Below, in pieces: positions 27,049 through 36,642 of a DNA stretch of 64,000 nucleotides. Under the pieces are notes generated by a model. That model was not told the DNA's origin, did not search any database, and was given only the letters and a program-made list of their open reading frames with translations. This DNA comes from Orrella marina. Lineage in GTDB: Bacteria > Pseudomonadota > Gammaproteobacteria > Burkholderiales > Burkholderiaceae_B. Both the position numbers and the translations under genes were made by a program. Position 1 is the stretch's first letter. Each line of letters begins with the position of its first letter. Location: positions 62,001 through 126,000 of the forward strand of contig NZ_CP028901.1 of NCBI RefSeq assembly GCF_003058465.1, given 5' to 3'.

Positions 27049-27887
27049 GAACCGATCTGCCTGTCGAGACGGGTGAGTACGCATTGGGGTCTGGCGATAC
27101 GCCAGGTTACGGACGGATGGCGCCCACAGCGGTCGATCTGAGCCATGGCGTGATCCTCTATCTGGAGGATGTCACAGTGGAGTTCGACGGATTCCGGGCG
27201 TTGAACCGTCTGAGCCTGGACATCGGTGTGGGTGAGTTGCGCTGCATCATCGGACCGAACGGTGCGGGCAAAACCACCATGATGGATGTCATCACCGGCA
27301 AGACCCGTCCGGGCGCCGGTCGAGTGTACTTTGGGCAGAATTACGATCTGACGGGCATGAGCGAGGCCAGCATCGCACACGCCGGAATCGGTCGGAAGTT
27401 TCAGCGCCCGACTGTTTTCGAGCACCACACGGTTTTCGAGAACCTTGAACTTGCCCTTAAAACCGACAAGTCCGTCTGGCCGACCTTGTTTGCCCGTCTG
27501 ACGGGAAGCGAGCGTGAGCGGATTGAAAAGACAGTGGAGTTGCTGCGCTTGCAGCCACAGATGCACCAGTTGGCCGGATTGTTATCCCATGGACAGAAGC
27601 AGTGGCTCGAGATCGGCATGTTGCTGATGCAGGAGCCACGCTTGCTGCTGCTTGATGAGCCGGTGGCGGGCATGACTGATGCGGAAACTGAACGCACGGC
27701 CGAGTTGTTTCTGGCGCTCAAGGGTCAGCACTCGTTGATGGTCGTCGAGCATGACATGGACTTTGTGGGCGCGATCGCCGGCGATGGCAAGGTGACTGTG
27801 CTCTGCGAGGGCAGCGTTCTGGCAGAAGGGTCCATGCAGGCCGTGCAGAACGATCCGAAAGTGATTGAAGTGTATCTGGGGCGGTGA
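27045..27887 (+). CDS. urtD: Urea ABC transporter ATPase UrtD
   Basis: 280 residues, LivG-type ATPase. Walker A GPNGAGKTT, a degenerate signature LSHGQKQWLEIG typical of UrtD, Walker B LLLLDEPVAGM and switch VVEHDMDFV. It powers uptake with UrtE. The first 45 residues are not conserved; the family homology starts at ILYLEDVTVEFDGF. Start overlaps the urtC stop (ATGA). Confidence 0.95.
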   Translation: MRTDLPVETGEYALGSGDTPGYGRMAPTAVDLSHGVILYLEDVTVEFDGFRALNRLSLDIGVGELRCIIGPNGAGKTTMMDVITGKTRPGAGRVYFGQNYDLTGMSEASIAHAGIGRKFQRPTVFEHHTVFENLELALKTDKSVWPTLFARLTGSERERIEKTVELLRLQPQMHQLAGLLSHGQKQWLEIGMLLMQEPRLLLLDEPVAGMTDAETERTAELFLALKGQHSLMVVEHDMDFVGAIAGDGKVTVLCEGSVLAEGSMQAVQNDPKVIEVYLGR

Positions 27888-27889
27888 TC

Positions 27890-28588
27890 ATGTTGCAGGC
27901 AATCGACGTTCATCACGACTACGGCGGCAGTCACACCTTGCGTGGGGTGTCGCTCTCTGTCCAGGCCGGTCAGTGCCTGGCGGTTCTCGGGCGCAACGGG
28001 GTGGGCAAGACCACCTTGCTGAAATGTCTGGTCGGAGTCGAGCCGATTCGCCAGGGGCAGATTCTGTTCAAGGACAAGAACATTTCCAGGCTGCCCTCAC
28101 ACAAGCGGGCACGTCTGGGGATTGCCTACGTGCCACAGGGGCGGGAAATTTTTTCCAGATTGACTGTCCAGGAGAACATACGCATGGGCATGGCGGGGCT
28201 GCCCGCCCGTCAGGCGCGTGACATTCCAGCCGAGATCTTTGACCTGTTTCCGGTTCTAAAAACCATGCTCAGTCGCCGGGGAGGGGACCTCTCGGGTGGT
28301 CAGCAACAGCAACTGGCAATTGCGCGTGCCATGGTCTCACGTCCGGACGTGATCATATTTGATGAGCCGACTGAGGGTATTCAGCCGTCCATCATCAAGG
28401 ACATCGCACGAGTGATTGCCATGCTGCGCGACCAGTCAGAGATGGCCATCATCCTGTGCGAACAATACTTTGATTTTGCGCATGAGCTTGCAGACGCCTT
28501 TCTGGTCATGTCTCGTGGTGAAGTGGTTGCCAGTGGTGACCGGGACCAGATGGGGGACCCTGCAGTGCGAGAGCTGCTCTCGGTCTGA
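27890..28588 (+). CDS. urtE: Urea ABC transporter ATPase UrtE
   Basis: 232 residues, LivF-type ATPase: Walker A GRNGVGKTT, YVPQGREIFSRLTVQENI, signature LSGGQQQQLAIARAM, Walker B VIIFDEPTEGIQPSI. The ATG at 27890 gives MLQAIDVHHDYGGSHTLRGV, the usual family start; a GTG at 27884 overlaps the urtD stop. It is the last gene of the operon. No urease genes follow in this window, so urea would be broken down by an enzyme encoded elsewhere. Confidence 0.95.
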   Translation: MLQAIDVHHDYGGSHTLRGVSLSVQAGQCLAVLGRNGVGKTTLLKCLVGVEPIRQGQILFKDKNISRLPSHKRARLGIAYVPQGREIFSRLTVQENIRMGMAGLPARQARDIPAEIFDLFPVLKTMLSRRGGDLSGGQQQQLAIARAMVSRPDVIIFDEPTEGIQPSIIKDIARVIAMLRDQSEMAIILCEQYFDFAHELADAFLVMSRGEVVASGDRDQMGDPAVRELLSV

Positions 28589-28960
28589 ACCGTTGACAGA
28601 AGGGTGCTCAGTACGACGACAAAGCTGCCGGCTCGTATGTGCCGTCTAAAGCAGTGCAATTCCTCAAGTACTCGATCAATGAGCCCCCGCGCCCGCTTCC
28701 CAAACGCGGATCGTCTTGCTCCGGTTTCGTTGAAATTGAAACTGCAGACTGCCTGATTCACTTGTCTTGTTCCAGATCAATCCCATGCAGAGATACTCCT
28801 TGTAGCCGACTGATTGCTGAAGTATGCTTCTTCATTAAATACCGACCAGTCGGTTTCTTGGGAGGATTGTCAGTCGCGTTGATCCATCCTGGTGATCGGG
28901 CGAGGTGTCCATGCACCAGGCTGACCCTCCCGGTATCAAACCTGATGGGAGAGCTTTGTC
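28589..28960. other. Intergenic region between urtE and the tetR-like gene
   Basis: About 370 bases. It holds the dyad at 28851-28864 and presumably the promoter of the tetR-led operon. No gene is recognised. Confidence 0.45.
28851..28864. promoter_or_regulatory. TetR-type operator upstream of the exporter operon
   Basis: ACCGAC and GTCGGT around two bases, preceded by an AT-rich TTAAAT and followed by TTTC. The pattern ACCGACCAGTCGGT is common in front of AcrR-like regulators. It lies about 97 bases upstream of the regulator ATG, suggesting self-repression of the whole operon. Confidence 0.7.
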
Positions 28961-29659
28961 ATGTCGGTCGTGTCCAACAGTACTTTCGACTCACTTGATC
29001 CTGCGAATCCGGATGCATCTGCAGTGGCGCCACCGACAGCGGGGGGGCGGCAGCGATTGAGTCCCGAAGAACGTATCCCGCAAATTCTGCAGGCGGCTGC
29101 CCAGGAGTTTGCGCGCCGTGGGTTTCAGCAGACCCGGGTCCAGGACATTGCCGCCGCAGCGGGTCTGTCCAAAGGGGGCTTCTACGCGCATTTCTCGGGC
29201 AAGGAAGCGGTGTTCGAGGCGCTACTGCGGCACAACCTGTCCGGCTCTGCGATCAACTTGCAGGACGCTTTCAGCGAACTGCCCCCCATGCCACAACTCA
29301 TTGATGAGCTCAGTGCGTTGCTGACGCAGGGGCTCGCCGACGAACAGACGATGCTGGTGTTCAGGATACTGCTGGCCGACGGCTGGCGCGTGCCAGAAGT
29401 CGTTGACTCCTGGCTTGAAAACAGTATGCACAGCGTGCAGGCAGAACTGGGCCTGCTGTTACAGCGCTGCGTTGCCAACGGCTCCTGTCGACCCAGTATG
29501 GTGGTCGAGAAACCCTGGCTGGCCCTGTCTCCAGTGGTGCATGCGATGGTTGCACAACTGGTGAGGACTGGCGCGCAGGAGTTTGATCGTGATCAGGTTC
29601 AGCAGGACCTGTCCTGTCTGCTCAAAGAGTTGCTGCTTTTCAAGGAGGAAGCACGCTGA
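28961..29659 (+). CDS. TetR/AcrR-family repressor
   Basis: 232 residues. After a 30-residue variable N-terminus comes the helix-turn-helix domain (about 38-85: ILQAAAQEFARRGFQQTRVQDIAAAAGLSKGGFYAHFSGKEAVFEALL), then a divergent ligand-binding C-terminal domain. It leads the operon for a tripartite exporter and is expected to repress it until a ligand binds. Ligand not predictable. GGGAGAG is 8-9 bases upstream of the ATG. Confidence 0.92.
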   Translation: MSVVSNSTFDSLDPANPDASAVAPPTAGGRQRLSPEERIPQILQAAAQEFARRGFQQTRVQDIAAAAGLSKGGFYAHFSGKEAVFEALLRHNLSGSAINLQDAFSELPPMPQLIDELSALLTQGLADEQTMLVFRILLADGWRVPEVVDSWLENSMHSVQAELGLLLQRCVANGSCRPSMVVEKPWLALSPVVHAMVAQLVRTGAQEFDRDQVQQDLSCLLKELLLFKEEAR

Positions 29660-29714
29660 TGAATCGATATTGCCCGACCACAAACGGCTCGCACAAGAAC
29701 GGGATGGAGTCTTC

Positions 29715-31343
29715 ATGGCCCTCGTGAAACGTCCGCTAGCTGGCCTTGGCCTGGCGTGGGCGCGTGTCGCCTCCCGGCCGGGAGACGATGTGTCTCGTCC
29801 TGTGTCGGTCGACCGTCCGGGCGAATCCGGCCGGAAGTGGCCTGGCGCCCGACATACAACCATCCTGACGATTGTGACGGGTGTGATCGTTTCCCTTTCC
29901 GCATGTTCGTTTGCGCCACCTTATGAGCAGCCAGATAGTCCAGTGCCCGGTCAGTATCCGGTTGCAAGCGCCGAACCATTGGTGCGACTGGGTTGGGAAG
30001 ACTATTTCACCGACCCCAGGTTGCAGGTGCTGATCCGGTCTGCACTGGAGAACAACCGTGAACTGGAGGTCATGACACTGCGTATACGCGAAGCGCAAGC
30101 GCTTTACGGAATCGAACGCTCGAGTCTGTATCCTGGCTTGCGTGCCGATGCGGGCGCATCGAGAGTCGGATTGCCTGGGGAAGTTTCTCCGCTCGGAACG
30201 ACGCAGACCATCACGCAGTACTCGGTTGCAGGGATTGCCTCCTGGGAGCTGGATTTCTGGGGCAGGATCCGCAACCTGAATGAAGCGGCGTTACGCAACT
30301 ACCTTGTGACTGAATCAGCACAGCAGGCCGCTGCGCTAACACTGATTGCCCAGGTCGCATCGACTTACTATGCCATTGCAGCCATTGATGACCAGCTGGA
30401 TATTGCCCAGGAAGCGGTCTCGACCCGTCAGCGTACCTATGACATGTTCCGGCGACGTCACGCCGTAGGCTCGGGTACCCGACTCGAGGTGGCGGAGGCT
30501 GAAACCTTGCTGACCCAGGCCCAGGCAATGGTGGCCGAGCTCGGGCAGCAACGCCAGTCCAGACTGAACCAGCTCGCTGTACTGACGGCAGATTATTCTG
30601 TTCTTTCAGCGATGCAGGCGACCGGTGATGCGATTCAGGCTGATCTCAGTCTGCCGGAGATCGGTGCCGGACTGCCGTCGGAACTGCTTTTGTTCAGACC
30701 TGACATTGTCGCTGCCGAGAATCGACTCAAAGGCGCCAACGCGAATATTGGGGTTGCGCGCGCAGCGTTCTTTCCGAGCGTCACCCTCAACGGTGCTGTG
30801 GCAGGTGTGAGCACCGATCTGTCGGGTCTTTTTGATTCGGCCAGCCGGGCATGGCTGTTCTCGCCGAGTCTGTCACTACCGATATTTGACGGGCAGCGGC
30901 TGCAGAACAATCTGGATCTCGCGCAAGTCAGAAAAGAGATCGCGGTCGTCGAATATGAAAAGGCCATCGAGCAGGCATTTCGCGAGGTCTCGGACGCCCT
31001 GGCCGATCGGGAGGCGTTGCAGCAGCGGGTGCAGATCCAGCGCAGGGCCGTGCAGGCCCAGTCCGAGCGCGCGCGCCTGGTTCGCTTGCGGTTTGAGCGC
31101 GGGTCATCATCTTACTTCGAGGTGCTCGACGCCCAGCGCGCCCTGTTGCAGGTCGAGCAGGAGCTGGTTCGCCAGGAGCTCGCACTAGTCCTGGCAGGTG
31201 TCAGGCTGTATGCGGCGCTGGGGGCCGATCCGATACGGGTTTCTGGTCAGAGCAGTGAGCGACTTGCGGATGCACCGCAGAATCAGCTCCTCGCAGATAC
31301 ATCGCGCAAGCAACAAACTGAGCAGGTGAATACAGATGAATAA
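29715..31343 (+). CDS. Outer membrane efflux lipoprotein (NodT-type)
   Basis: 542 residues from the ATG at 29715, which has GGAG 5 bases upstream. The first 50 residues are Arg-rich, followed by a hydrophobic segment and lipobox LSAC near residue 64. Such a long n-region is unusual, and a later non-ATG start is possible. The mature part begins SFAPPYEQPDSPVPGQYPV and shows the OMF domain: NREIEVMTLRIREAQALYGIERSSLYP-like helix, WELDFWGRIRN, PIFDGQRLQNNLDLA and FERGSSSYFEVLDAQRALL. It would provide the outer membrane duct for the downstream adaptor and ABC pump. Its end overlaps the adaptor gene by 8 bases. It is only distantly related to the other outer membrane factor at 15.6 kb. Confidence 0.9.
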   Translation: MALVKRPLAGLGLAWARVASRPGDDVSRPVSVDRPGESGRKWPGARHTTILTIVTGVIVSLSACSFAPPYEQPDSPVPGQYPVASAEPLVRLGWEDYFTDPRLQVLIRSALENNRELEVMTLRIREAQALYGIERSSLYPGLRADAGASRVGLPGEVSPLGTTQTITQYSVAGIASWELDFWGRIRNLNEAALRNYLVTESAQQAAALTLIAQVASTYYAIAAIDDQLDIAQEAVSTRQRTYDMFRRRHAVGSGTRLEVAEAETLLTQAQAMVAELGQQRQSRLNQLAVLTADYSVLSAMQATGDAIQADLSLPEIGAGLPSELLLFRPDIVAAENRLKGANANIGVARAAFFPSVTLNGAVAGVSTDLSGLFDSASRAWLFSPSLSLPIFDGQRLQNNLDLAQVRKEIAVVEYEKAIEQAFREVSDALADREALQQRVQIQRRAVQAQSERARLVRLRFERGSSSYFEVLDAQRALLQVEQELVRQELALVLAGVRLYAALGADPIRVSGQSSERLADAPQNQLLADTSRKQQTEQVNTDE

Positions 31344-32391
31344 ATGGGTGGCTGGAGCTGTCGTGCTTGTGGCCCTGGGCGGGGCGACCTGGCTGGGTAT
31401 CAACCGCTTTGACAATGGCGGATATGGACCCAACTTTGTCAGTGGCAATGGTCGCATCGAGGCGATTGAAGTCGACATCGCCTCCAAGATGCCGGGCCGA
31501 ATCGGCAACGTACTGGTTGCTGAAGGTGATTATGTGCAGGAAGGCCAGCCGCTGGTCAGCATGGATGTCATGACACTGCGCGCCCAGCGAGACGAGGCCC
31601 AGGCCCGTTTGCAGCAGGCCCGCCAGGCAGTTGCCAGCGCCAATGCGCAGGTGGCAGTGCGTCAGAGCGATCTGGCCGCAGCACAGGCCATGGAGGTCAT
31701 GCGCCGCAATGATCAGGACTCGGCTGCCAGACGACTGGAACGCACGCGGATTCTGTCAAAGGAAGGGGCTGCGTCGGTTCAGGAGCTCGAAGATGACCAG
31801 GCCCGGGTGAACAGTGCCCAGGCAAACGTGAATGCAGCCAGCGCGCAGGTGAACGCTGCCCGTGCTGCGGTCGATGCGGTGCAGGCTGAAGTGGCTGCGG
31901 CCGAGTCGATGGTGCAAGCCGCACAGGCCTCGGTTGCACGTGTGGATGCCGAGCTCGCCGACAGCGAAATCGATGCACCGAGATCTGGCAGGATCCAGTT
32001 CATCATCGCCCGGGAATCCGAGGTGGTGGGAGCCGGCGCGCCTATCCTGAATCTGGTGGATCTGGATGATGCACACATGACGTTTTTTCTGCCCGAAATG
32101 GAAACAGGTCAGGTCCGTGTCGGTGCACCCGCGAGGATAGTGCTCGATGCGTTTCCCGATCGCCCCTTGCCCGCGAAGGTGACGTATGTCTCAAGTACAG
32201 CCCAGTTCACCCCTAAAACCGTTGAGACCGCAGATGAACGCCAGAAGATGATGTTTCGCATCAAGGCGAATGTGGACCCGGATTACATAGATGCTCATCG
32301 TCAGGTCCTTAAAACAGGGTTGCCGGGCGTGACCTGGGTCTCGCTCGATGGCTCCGATACCTGGCCCGAGAGTCTGCAGGTCAGGCCGTGA
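31336..32391 (+). CDS. HlyD-family periplasmic adaptor (YbhG-like)
   Basis: 351 residues. One N-terminal membrane anchor (AGAVVLVALGGATWLGI), first lipoyl half (VDIASKMPGRIGNVLVAEGDYVQEGQPLVSMD), a long Ala/Gln-rich coiled-coil hairpin of about 130 residues with many AQA/NAA heptads (about 75-205), second lipoyl half (SEIDAPRSGRIQFIIARESEVVGAGAPIL), then a beta barrel. The long hairpin is of the YbhG/EmrA type. It joins the RbbA-like pump to the outer membrane protein. Second structural gene of the operon. Confidence 0.9.
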   Translation: MNKWVAGAVVLVALGGATWLGINRFDNGGYGPNFVSGNGRIEAIEVDIASKMPGRIGNVLVAEGDYVQEGQPLVSMDVMTLRAQRDEAQARLQQARQAVASANAQVAVRQSDLAAAQAMEVMRRNDQDSAARRLERTRILSKEGAASVQELEDDQARVNSAQANVNAASAQVNAARAAVDAVQAEVAAAESMVQAAQASVARVDAELADSEIDAPRSGRIQFIIARESEVVGAGAPILNLVDLDDAHMTFFLPEMETGQVRVGAPARIVLDAFPDRPLPAKVTYVSSTAQFTPKTVETADERQKMMFRIKANVDPDYIDAHRQVLKTGLPGVTWVSLDGSDTWPESLQVRP

Positions 32392-32416
32392 TCAGGTGGT
32401 GTGAGAGAGCCGCGAG

Positions 32417-35197
32417 ATGAGAGATCTGTCGAGCACCGGGACCCCGGCACCTGTCGTCGTTCGGGTGCGTGGCGTCGAGTTTCAGTACGGAAAGACCCGT
32501 GCGCTGGACGGGCTCGATCTCGAGGTCAGGCAGGGTTGCACCATGGGCCTGATCGGCCCGGATGGCGTGGGAAAGTCGACACTTTTGTCGCTCGTTGCGG
32601 GTGCGCGCAAGATTCAGAAGGGCGAAGTCAAGGTGTTTGGCGGGTCGATGTCCCGGTCCAGTCACCGTGACCGGATCTGCTCGGACATTGCCTACATGCC
32701 GCAGGGTCTGGGCAAGAACCTGTATCACACCCTCTCGGTGCTGGAGAACCTGCAGTTCTTCGGGCGACTGTTCGGCCACAGTGAGGCCGAGATTCTCAGA
32801 CGGGTCGATGTGCTGACCCGGGCCACCGGCATGCAGGCCTTTCTGGATCGTCCGGCTGGCAAGCTTTCGGGAGGGATGAAACAGAAACTCGGCCTGTGCT
32901 GCGCGCTGATTCATGATCCGCAATTGCTGATACTGGATGAGCCCACCACCGGGGTCGATCCGCTGGCGCGCAGCCAGTTCTGGGAGCTGATTGCCGATCT
33001 CAAGCGAGATCATCCCACCATGACGGTGATGGTGGCCACGGCCTACATGGACGAAGCCGCGGGGTTTGACTGGCTGGCGGCTGTCGACGATGGTCGCATA
33101 CTGGCCACCGGCACCCCGCAGGAACTGCTCGCGCGCACCCGGCGCGAGACCCTGGATGAAGCATTCATCGAATTGCTGCCTGAGGCCAAGCGGGCACGTC
33201 ATCAGGAAGTGGTCGTCACGCCACTCGACACCAGCGGCGAAGAGGAAGTGGCGATCGAGGCCGAAGGCCTGACCATGAGATTCGGCGCGTTCACCGCAGT
33301 CGACAAGGTGAGTTTCAGGATTCGACGTGGCGAGATTTTCGGGTTTCTTGGTTCCAACGGGTGCGGCAAGTCGACCACCATGAAAATGCTCACGGGTTTA
33401 CTGGCCCCGACAGAAGGGCAGGCATGGCTCTTTGGCAACGAGGTGGATCCGCGTGACATTGCGACCCGTGCCCGGGTCGGCTACATGTCCCAGGCGTTCT
33501 CTCTCTACGGGGAGCTGACGGTGCGGCAGAATCTGGTGCTGCACGCGCGTCTGTTTGCCGTGCCACGCAACGAGATTGCCGGCCGTGTGCAGGAAATGGC
33601 CGATCGCTTCGAGCTCACCAGTGTGCTCGATTCGCTGCCTGATGCCTTGCCGCTGGGTGTCAGACAGCGCCTGTCGCTGGCTGTGGCCATGGTGCACAAG
33701 CCCGAGATGCTGATTCTGGACGAGCCCACATCGGGGGTTGACCCCGTGGCGCGTGACGAGTTCTGGCGTCTGATGATCGATCTGGCCCGCCAGGACAAGG
33801 TCACGATCTTCATTTCCACCCACTTCATGAATGAGGCCCTGCGCTGTGACCGGATGTCGCTCATGCATGCGGGCAAGGTGCTCACGACCGATACGCCACA
33901 GGAGATCATTCGCAAGAGCGGATGCGATACGCTGGAGCAGGCGTTTATTGAACAGATCCGCAGTGCCAGCCAGCTCGCTGATCCTGAGCCTTCGGACTCA
34001 TCTGAACCTTCTGAGTTACCAGCCCCTGCACTCCAGAATCAACCGGGCAGGTCTGAAGAGCCTGTCTCTGGATTCAGCTTCAGACGTCTGTGGAGCTATT
34101 CGCGCAGGGAGTCGCTCGAACTGCAACGCGATCCCATGCGGGCCACACTGGCCCTGGTGGGCAGTCTGATTCTCATGCTCATCATGGGATATGGCATCAA
34201 CATGGATGTCGAGGATCTGACCTATGCGGTGCTCGACCGTGACCAGTCAACCATCAGCCAGAGTTACACCAACAGTCTGAGCGGATCACGCTATTTTGTG
34301 GAGCGCGCGCCTGTACTCGATCAGGCCGAGGCCGATCGTCGCATGGCCAGTGGAGAGTTGTCGCTGGTCCTTGAAATCCCGCCAGGATTCGGTCGCGATG
34401 TGCTCGCGGGTCGGCCCACCCGGCTCTTTGCGCTGATTGATGGGGCCATGCCTCAGCGAGCCGAGAATGTGCAGGGTTATGTCAGTGGCATGCACATGAG
34501 CTGGCTGGCCGATTATGCGCGCAGCAAGCTGGGGGTGGTGCCGTCAATGTCGGCCGCCACAGTGGAGACGCGGTTTCGCTACAACCCCGATGTGCGCAGC
34601 CTGCCGGCCATGGTGCCGGCGGTGATGCCATTGCTGTTACTCATGATTCCGGCCATGCTGGCGGCGCTTTCTGTCGTCCGGGAAAAAGAGCTCGGATCGA
34701 TCGTCAATCTGTACGTCACGCCGGTAAACCGGCTTGAGTTTCTGATAGGCAAACAGCTGCCCTACATTGCGTTGGGCATGCTCAACTACATTCTGATGCT
34801 TTTGCTGGCACTGTGGGTGTTTGCCGTGCCGCTCAAAGGCAGTTTTCTGACGCTGACGCTGGCCAGTCTGGTGTTTGTGATCTTTGCCACAGGATTCGGT
34901 CTGTTCTCTTCATCCTGGACAAAAAGCCAGGTGGCCGCCATCTTTGTGACACTGATCGGCACCTTGCTCCCGGCAGTCCAGTTTGCCGGACTGATGAATC
35001 CGGTTACCTCGCTTGAAGGCATTGGCCGGGCGATCGGGGAAGTGTTTCCGGCCACCTATATGTTCATCATTAGCCGCGGTGCCTTCTCCAAAGCACTCGG
35101 ATTTGGTGACCTGTATCCGTCGATCCTGTGGGTCGCTGGCAGTGTGCCGCTGGTGATGCTGCTGGCGGTGGTGTCATTGAGGAAGCAGGACAAATGA
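32417..35197 (+). CDS. RbbA/YbhF-YhhJ-like ABC transporter: two ATPase domains fused to a permease
   Basis: 926 residues. ABC domain 1 (about 15-245): Walker [10 protein letters not shown], signature [12 protein letters not shown], Walker [17 protein letters not shown] domain 2 (about 275-500): Walker [10 protein letters not shown], Walker [14 protein letters not shown], but the signature is altered to [15 protein letters not shown]. The C-terminal 370 residues form an ABC2-type permease with six helices and a large extracytoplasmic loop after the first. E. coli RbbA has this architecture and was first described as ribosome-associated. Its genomic neighbours here (adaptor, outer membrane protein, second permease) argue for export. 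Substrate unknown. Confidence 0.9.
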   Translation: MRDLSSTGTPAPVVVRVRGVEFQYGKTRALDGLDLEVRQGCTMGLIGPDGVGKSTLLSLVAGARKIQKGEVKVFGGSMSRSSHRDRICSDIAYMPQGLGKNLYHTLSVLENLQFFGRLFGHSEAEILRRVDVLTRATGMQAFLDRPAGKLSGGMKQKLGLCCALIHDPQLLILDEPTTGVDPLARSQFWELIADLKRDHPTMTVMVATAYMDEAAGFDWLAAVDDGRILATGTPQELLARTRRETLDEAFIELLPEAKRARHQEVVVTPLDTSGEEEVAIEAEGLTMRFGAFTAVDKVSFRIRRGEIFGFLGSNGCGKSTTMKMLTGLLAPTEGQAWLFGNEVDPRDIATRARVGYMSQAFSLYGELTVRQNLVLHARLFAVPRNEIAGRVQEMADRFELTSVLDSLPDALPLGVRQRLSLAVAMVHKPEMLILDEPTSGVDPVARDEFWRLMIDLARQDKVTIFISTHFMNEALRCDRMSLMHAGKVLTTDTPQEIIRKSGCDTLEQAFIEQIRSASQLADPEPSDSSEPSELPAPALQNQPGRSEEPVSGFSFRRLWSYSRRESLELQRDPMRATLALVGSLILMLIMGYGINMDVEDLTYAVLDRDQSTISQSYTNSLSGSRYFVERAPVLDQAEADRRMASGELSLVLEIPPGFGRDVLAGRPTRLFALIDGAMPQRAENVQGYVSGMHMSWLADYARSKLGVVPSMSAATVETRFRYNPDVRSLPAMVPAVMPLLLLMIPAMLAALSVVREKELGSIVNLYVTPVNRLEFLIGKQLPYIALGMLNYILMLLLALWVFAVPLKGSFLTLTLASLVFVIFATGFGLFSSSWTKSQVAAIFVTLIGTLLPAVQFAGLMNPVTSLEGIGRAIGEVFPATYMFIISRGAFSKALGFGDLYPSILWVAGSVPLVMLLAVVSLRKQDK

Positions 35198-36324
35198 TCA
35201 GCCGCGACCTGCAAAACATCTTTCGCCTCGGCGTCAAGGAGCTCTGGAGTCTGCTCCGGGATCCCATGATGCTGATCCTGATCGCATACTCGTTCACGCT
35301 TGCGGTGTCCTCGGCTGCCACGGCCTTGCCTGAAACGCTGCACAAGGCACCTATTGCCATCATCGATGAAGATCAGTCCGCGCTGTCCAGGCGGATCGTC
35401 TCGAGCTTTTATCCACCCAACTTTGTGGTGTTCGAGGTGGGGTCTGCTGCCGAGATTGATGACGGGATGGATTCAGGGCGTTACACCTTTGCGCTCACGA
35501 TTCCAGTGGGGTTTCAGCGCGATGTGCTGGCTGGCGATCAGCCCGCGGTCCAGTTAAACGTGGACGCCACGCGCATGAGTCAGGCATTCGCTGGCAGCGG
35601 GCATGTGCAGCAGATGGTCAATCATGAAGTGGCAGAGTTCGTGCAGGGGTTTCGCGGTAGCGCCACCTTGCCGGTTGAGCTGGTGCCACGTATGCGATTC
35701 AACCCCGCGCTCGAGCAAGCCTGGTTTGGCTCGATCATGGAGATCATCAACCAGATCACGATGATTTCCATCATTCTGGCCGGTGCTGCGCTCATTCGTG
35801 AACGCGAGCATGGCACGATCGAGCATCTGCTGGTGATGCCGGTCACGCCGGGACAGATCATGCTCGCCAAGGTCTGGGCAACCGGACTGGTGGTGTTTCT
35901 GGCGACCGGACTGTCGCTCACGCTGGTCATTGAAGGGGCCCTGCAGGTGCCCATCCAGGGATCGGTTCTGCTGTTCATGGCGTGTGTGGCGCTGCATCTC
36001 ATGGCAACCACCTCCATGGGCATCTTCATGGCGACGGTGAGCCGCAGCATGCCGCAGTTCGGTCTGCTCTTGATCCTCACCTTGCTGCCGTTGCAAATGC
36101 TCTCGGGTGGCATGACGCCGCGCGAAAGCATGCCCGAGGCGGCGCAGGTGCTAATGATGGCAGCCCCGACCACGCACTTCACGGCCGTTGCTCAGGCCAT
36201 TCTGTATCGCGGTGCCGGGTTCGAGGTGGTCTGGCCGCAGATGCTGGCGATGTTCGTGATCGCTTCCATCTTCTTCTGGCTGGCCATGCGGCGGTTTCGC
36301 AAGATGCTCCTGCAGGGCGGCTGA
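35194..36324 (+). CDS. ABC-2 type transporter permease (YhhJ-like)
   Basis: 376 residues. First helix at about 25-45 ([18 protein letters not shown]), a large periplasmic domain (about 50-170), then five helices from about 178 ([41 protein letters not shown] is the ABC-2 membrane motif). The ATG overlaps the RbbA-like stop (ATGA), so the two permeases are translationally coupled and likely form a heterodimer. Last gene of the exporter operon. Confidence 0.92.
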   Translation: MISRDLQNIFRLGVKELWSLLRDPMMLILIAYSFTLAVSSAATALPETLHKAPIAIIDEDQSALSRRIVSSFYPPNFVVFEVGSAAEIDDGMDSGRYTFALTIPVGFQRDVLAGDQPAVQLNVDATRMSQAFAGSGHVQQMVNHEVAEFVQGFRGSATLPVELVPRMRFNPALEQAWFGSIMEIINQITMISIILAGAALIREREHGTIEHLLVMPVTPGQIMLAKVWATGLVVFLATGLSLTLVIEGALQVPIQGSVLLFMACVALHLMATTSMGIFMATVSRSMPQFGLLLILTLLPLQMLSGGMTPRESMPEAAQVLMMAAPTTHFTAVAQAILYRGAGFEVVWPQMLAMFVIASIFFWLAMRRFRKMLLQGG

Positions 36325-36642
36325 TTGGCAAGGCGGATAACGGCGACTGGTGCCGACTTCTGATGCGGACTGCTGATGCGCGTGTCATCCTGTTTCGCTC
36401 CATATCGCGCTGTTTAGCGTTGTCTCACCTCGGTTCGAAAGCGTGACTTTGCTCGCGCTTAAGCGAAGGTTTCGGGGAAGCAGAGGCAGGGGTCCCGCAG
36501 ATCCTGTCCAGATCAGGTTTAATCAAAAGGTTAAGGAATGTGACGCCGGGCGATAGAATGCCGGGTGCAATGATCGATAGGGAATCGGACGGTGGCCGTG
36601 AGGGTCAGATCAGCCCGGTTGCCCAGCTGACAGGAGAAAGTG
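36325..36642. other. Intergenic region upstream of the fused acyl-CoA dehydrogenase
   Basis: About 320 bases. Contains the presumed promoter of the dehydrogenase gene; no operator that I can name and no gene. Confidence 0.4.
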
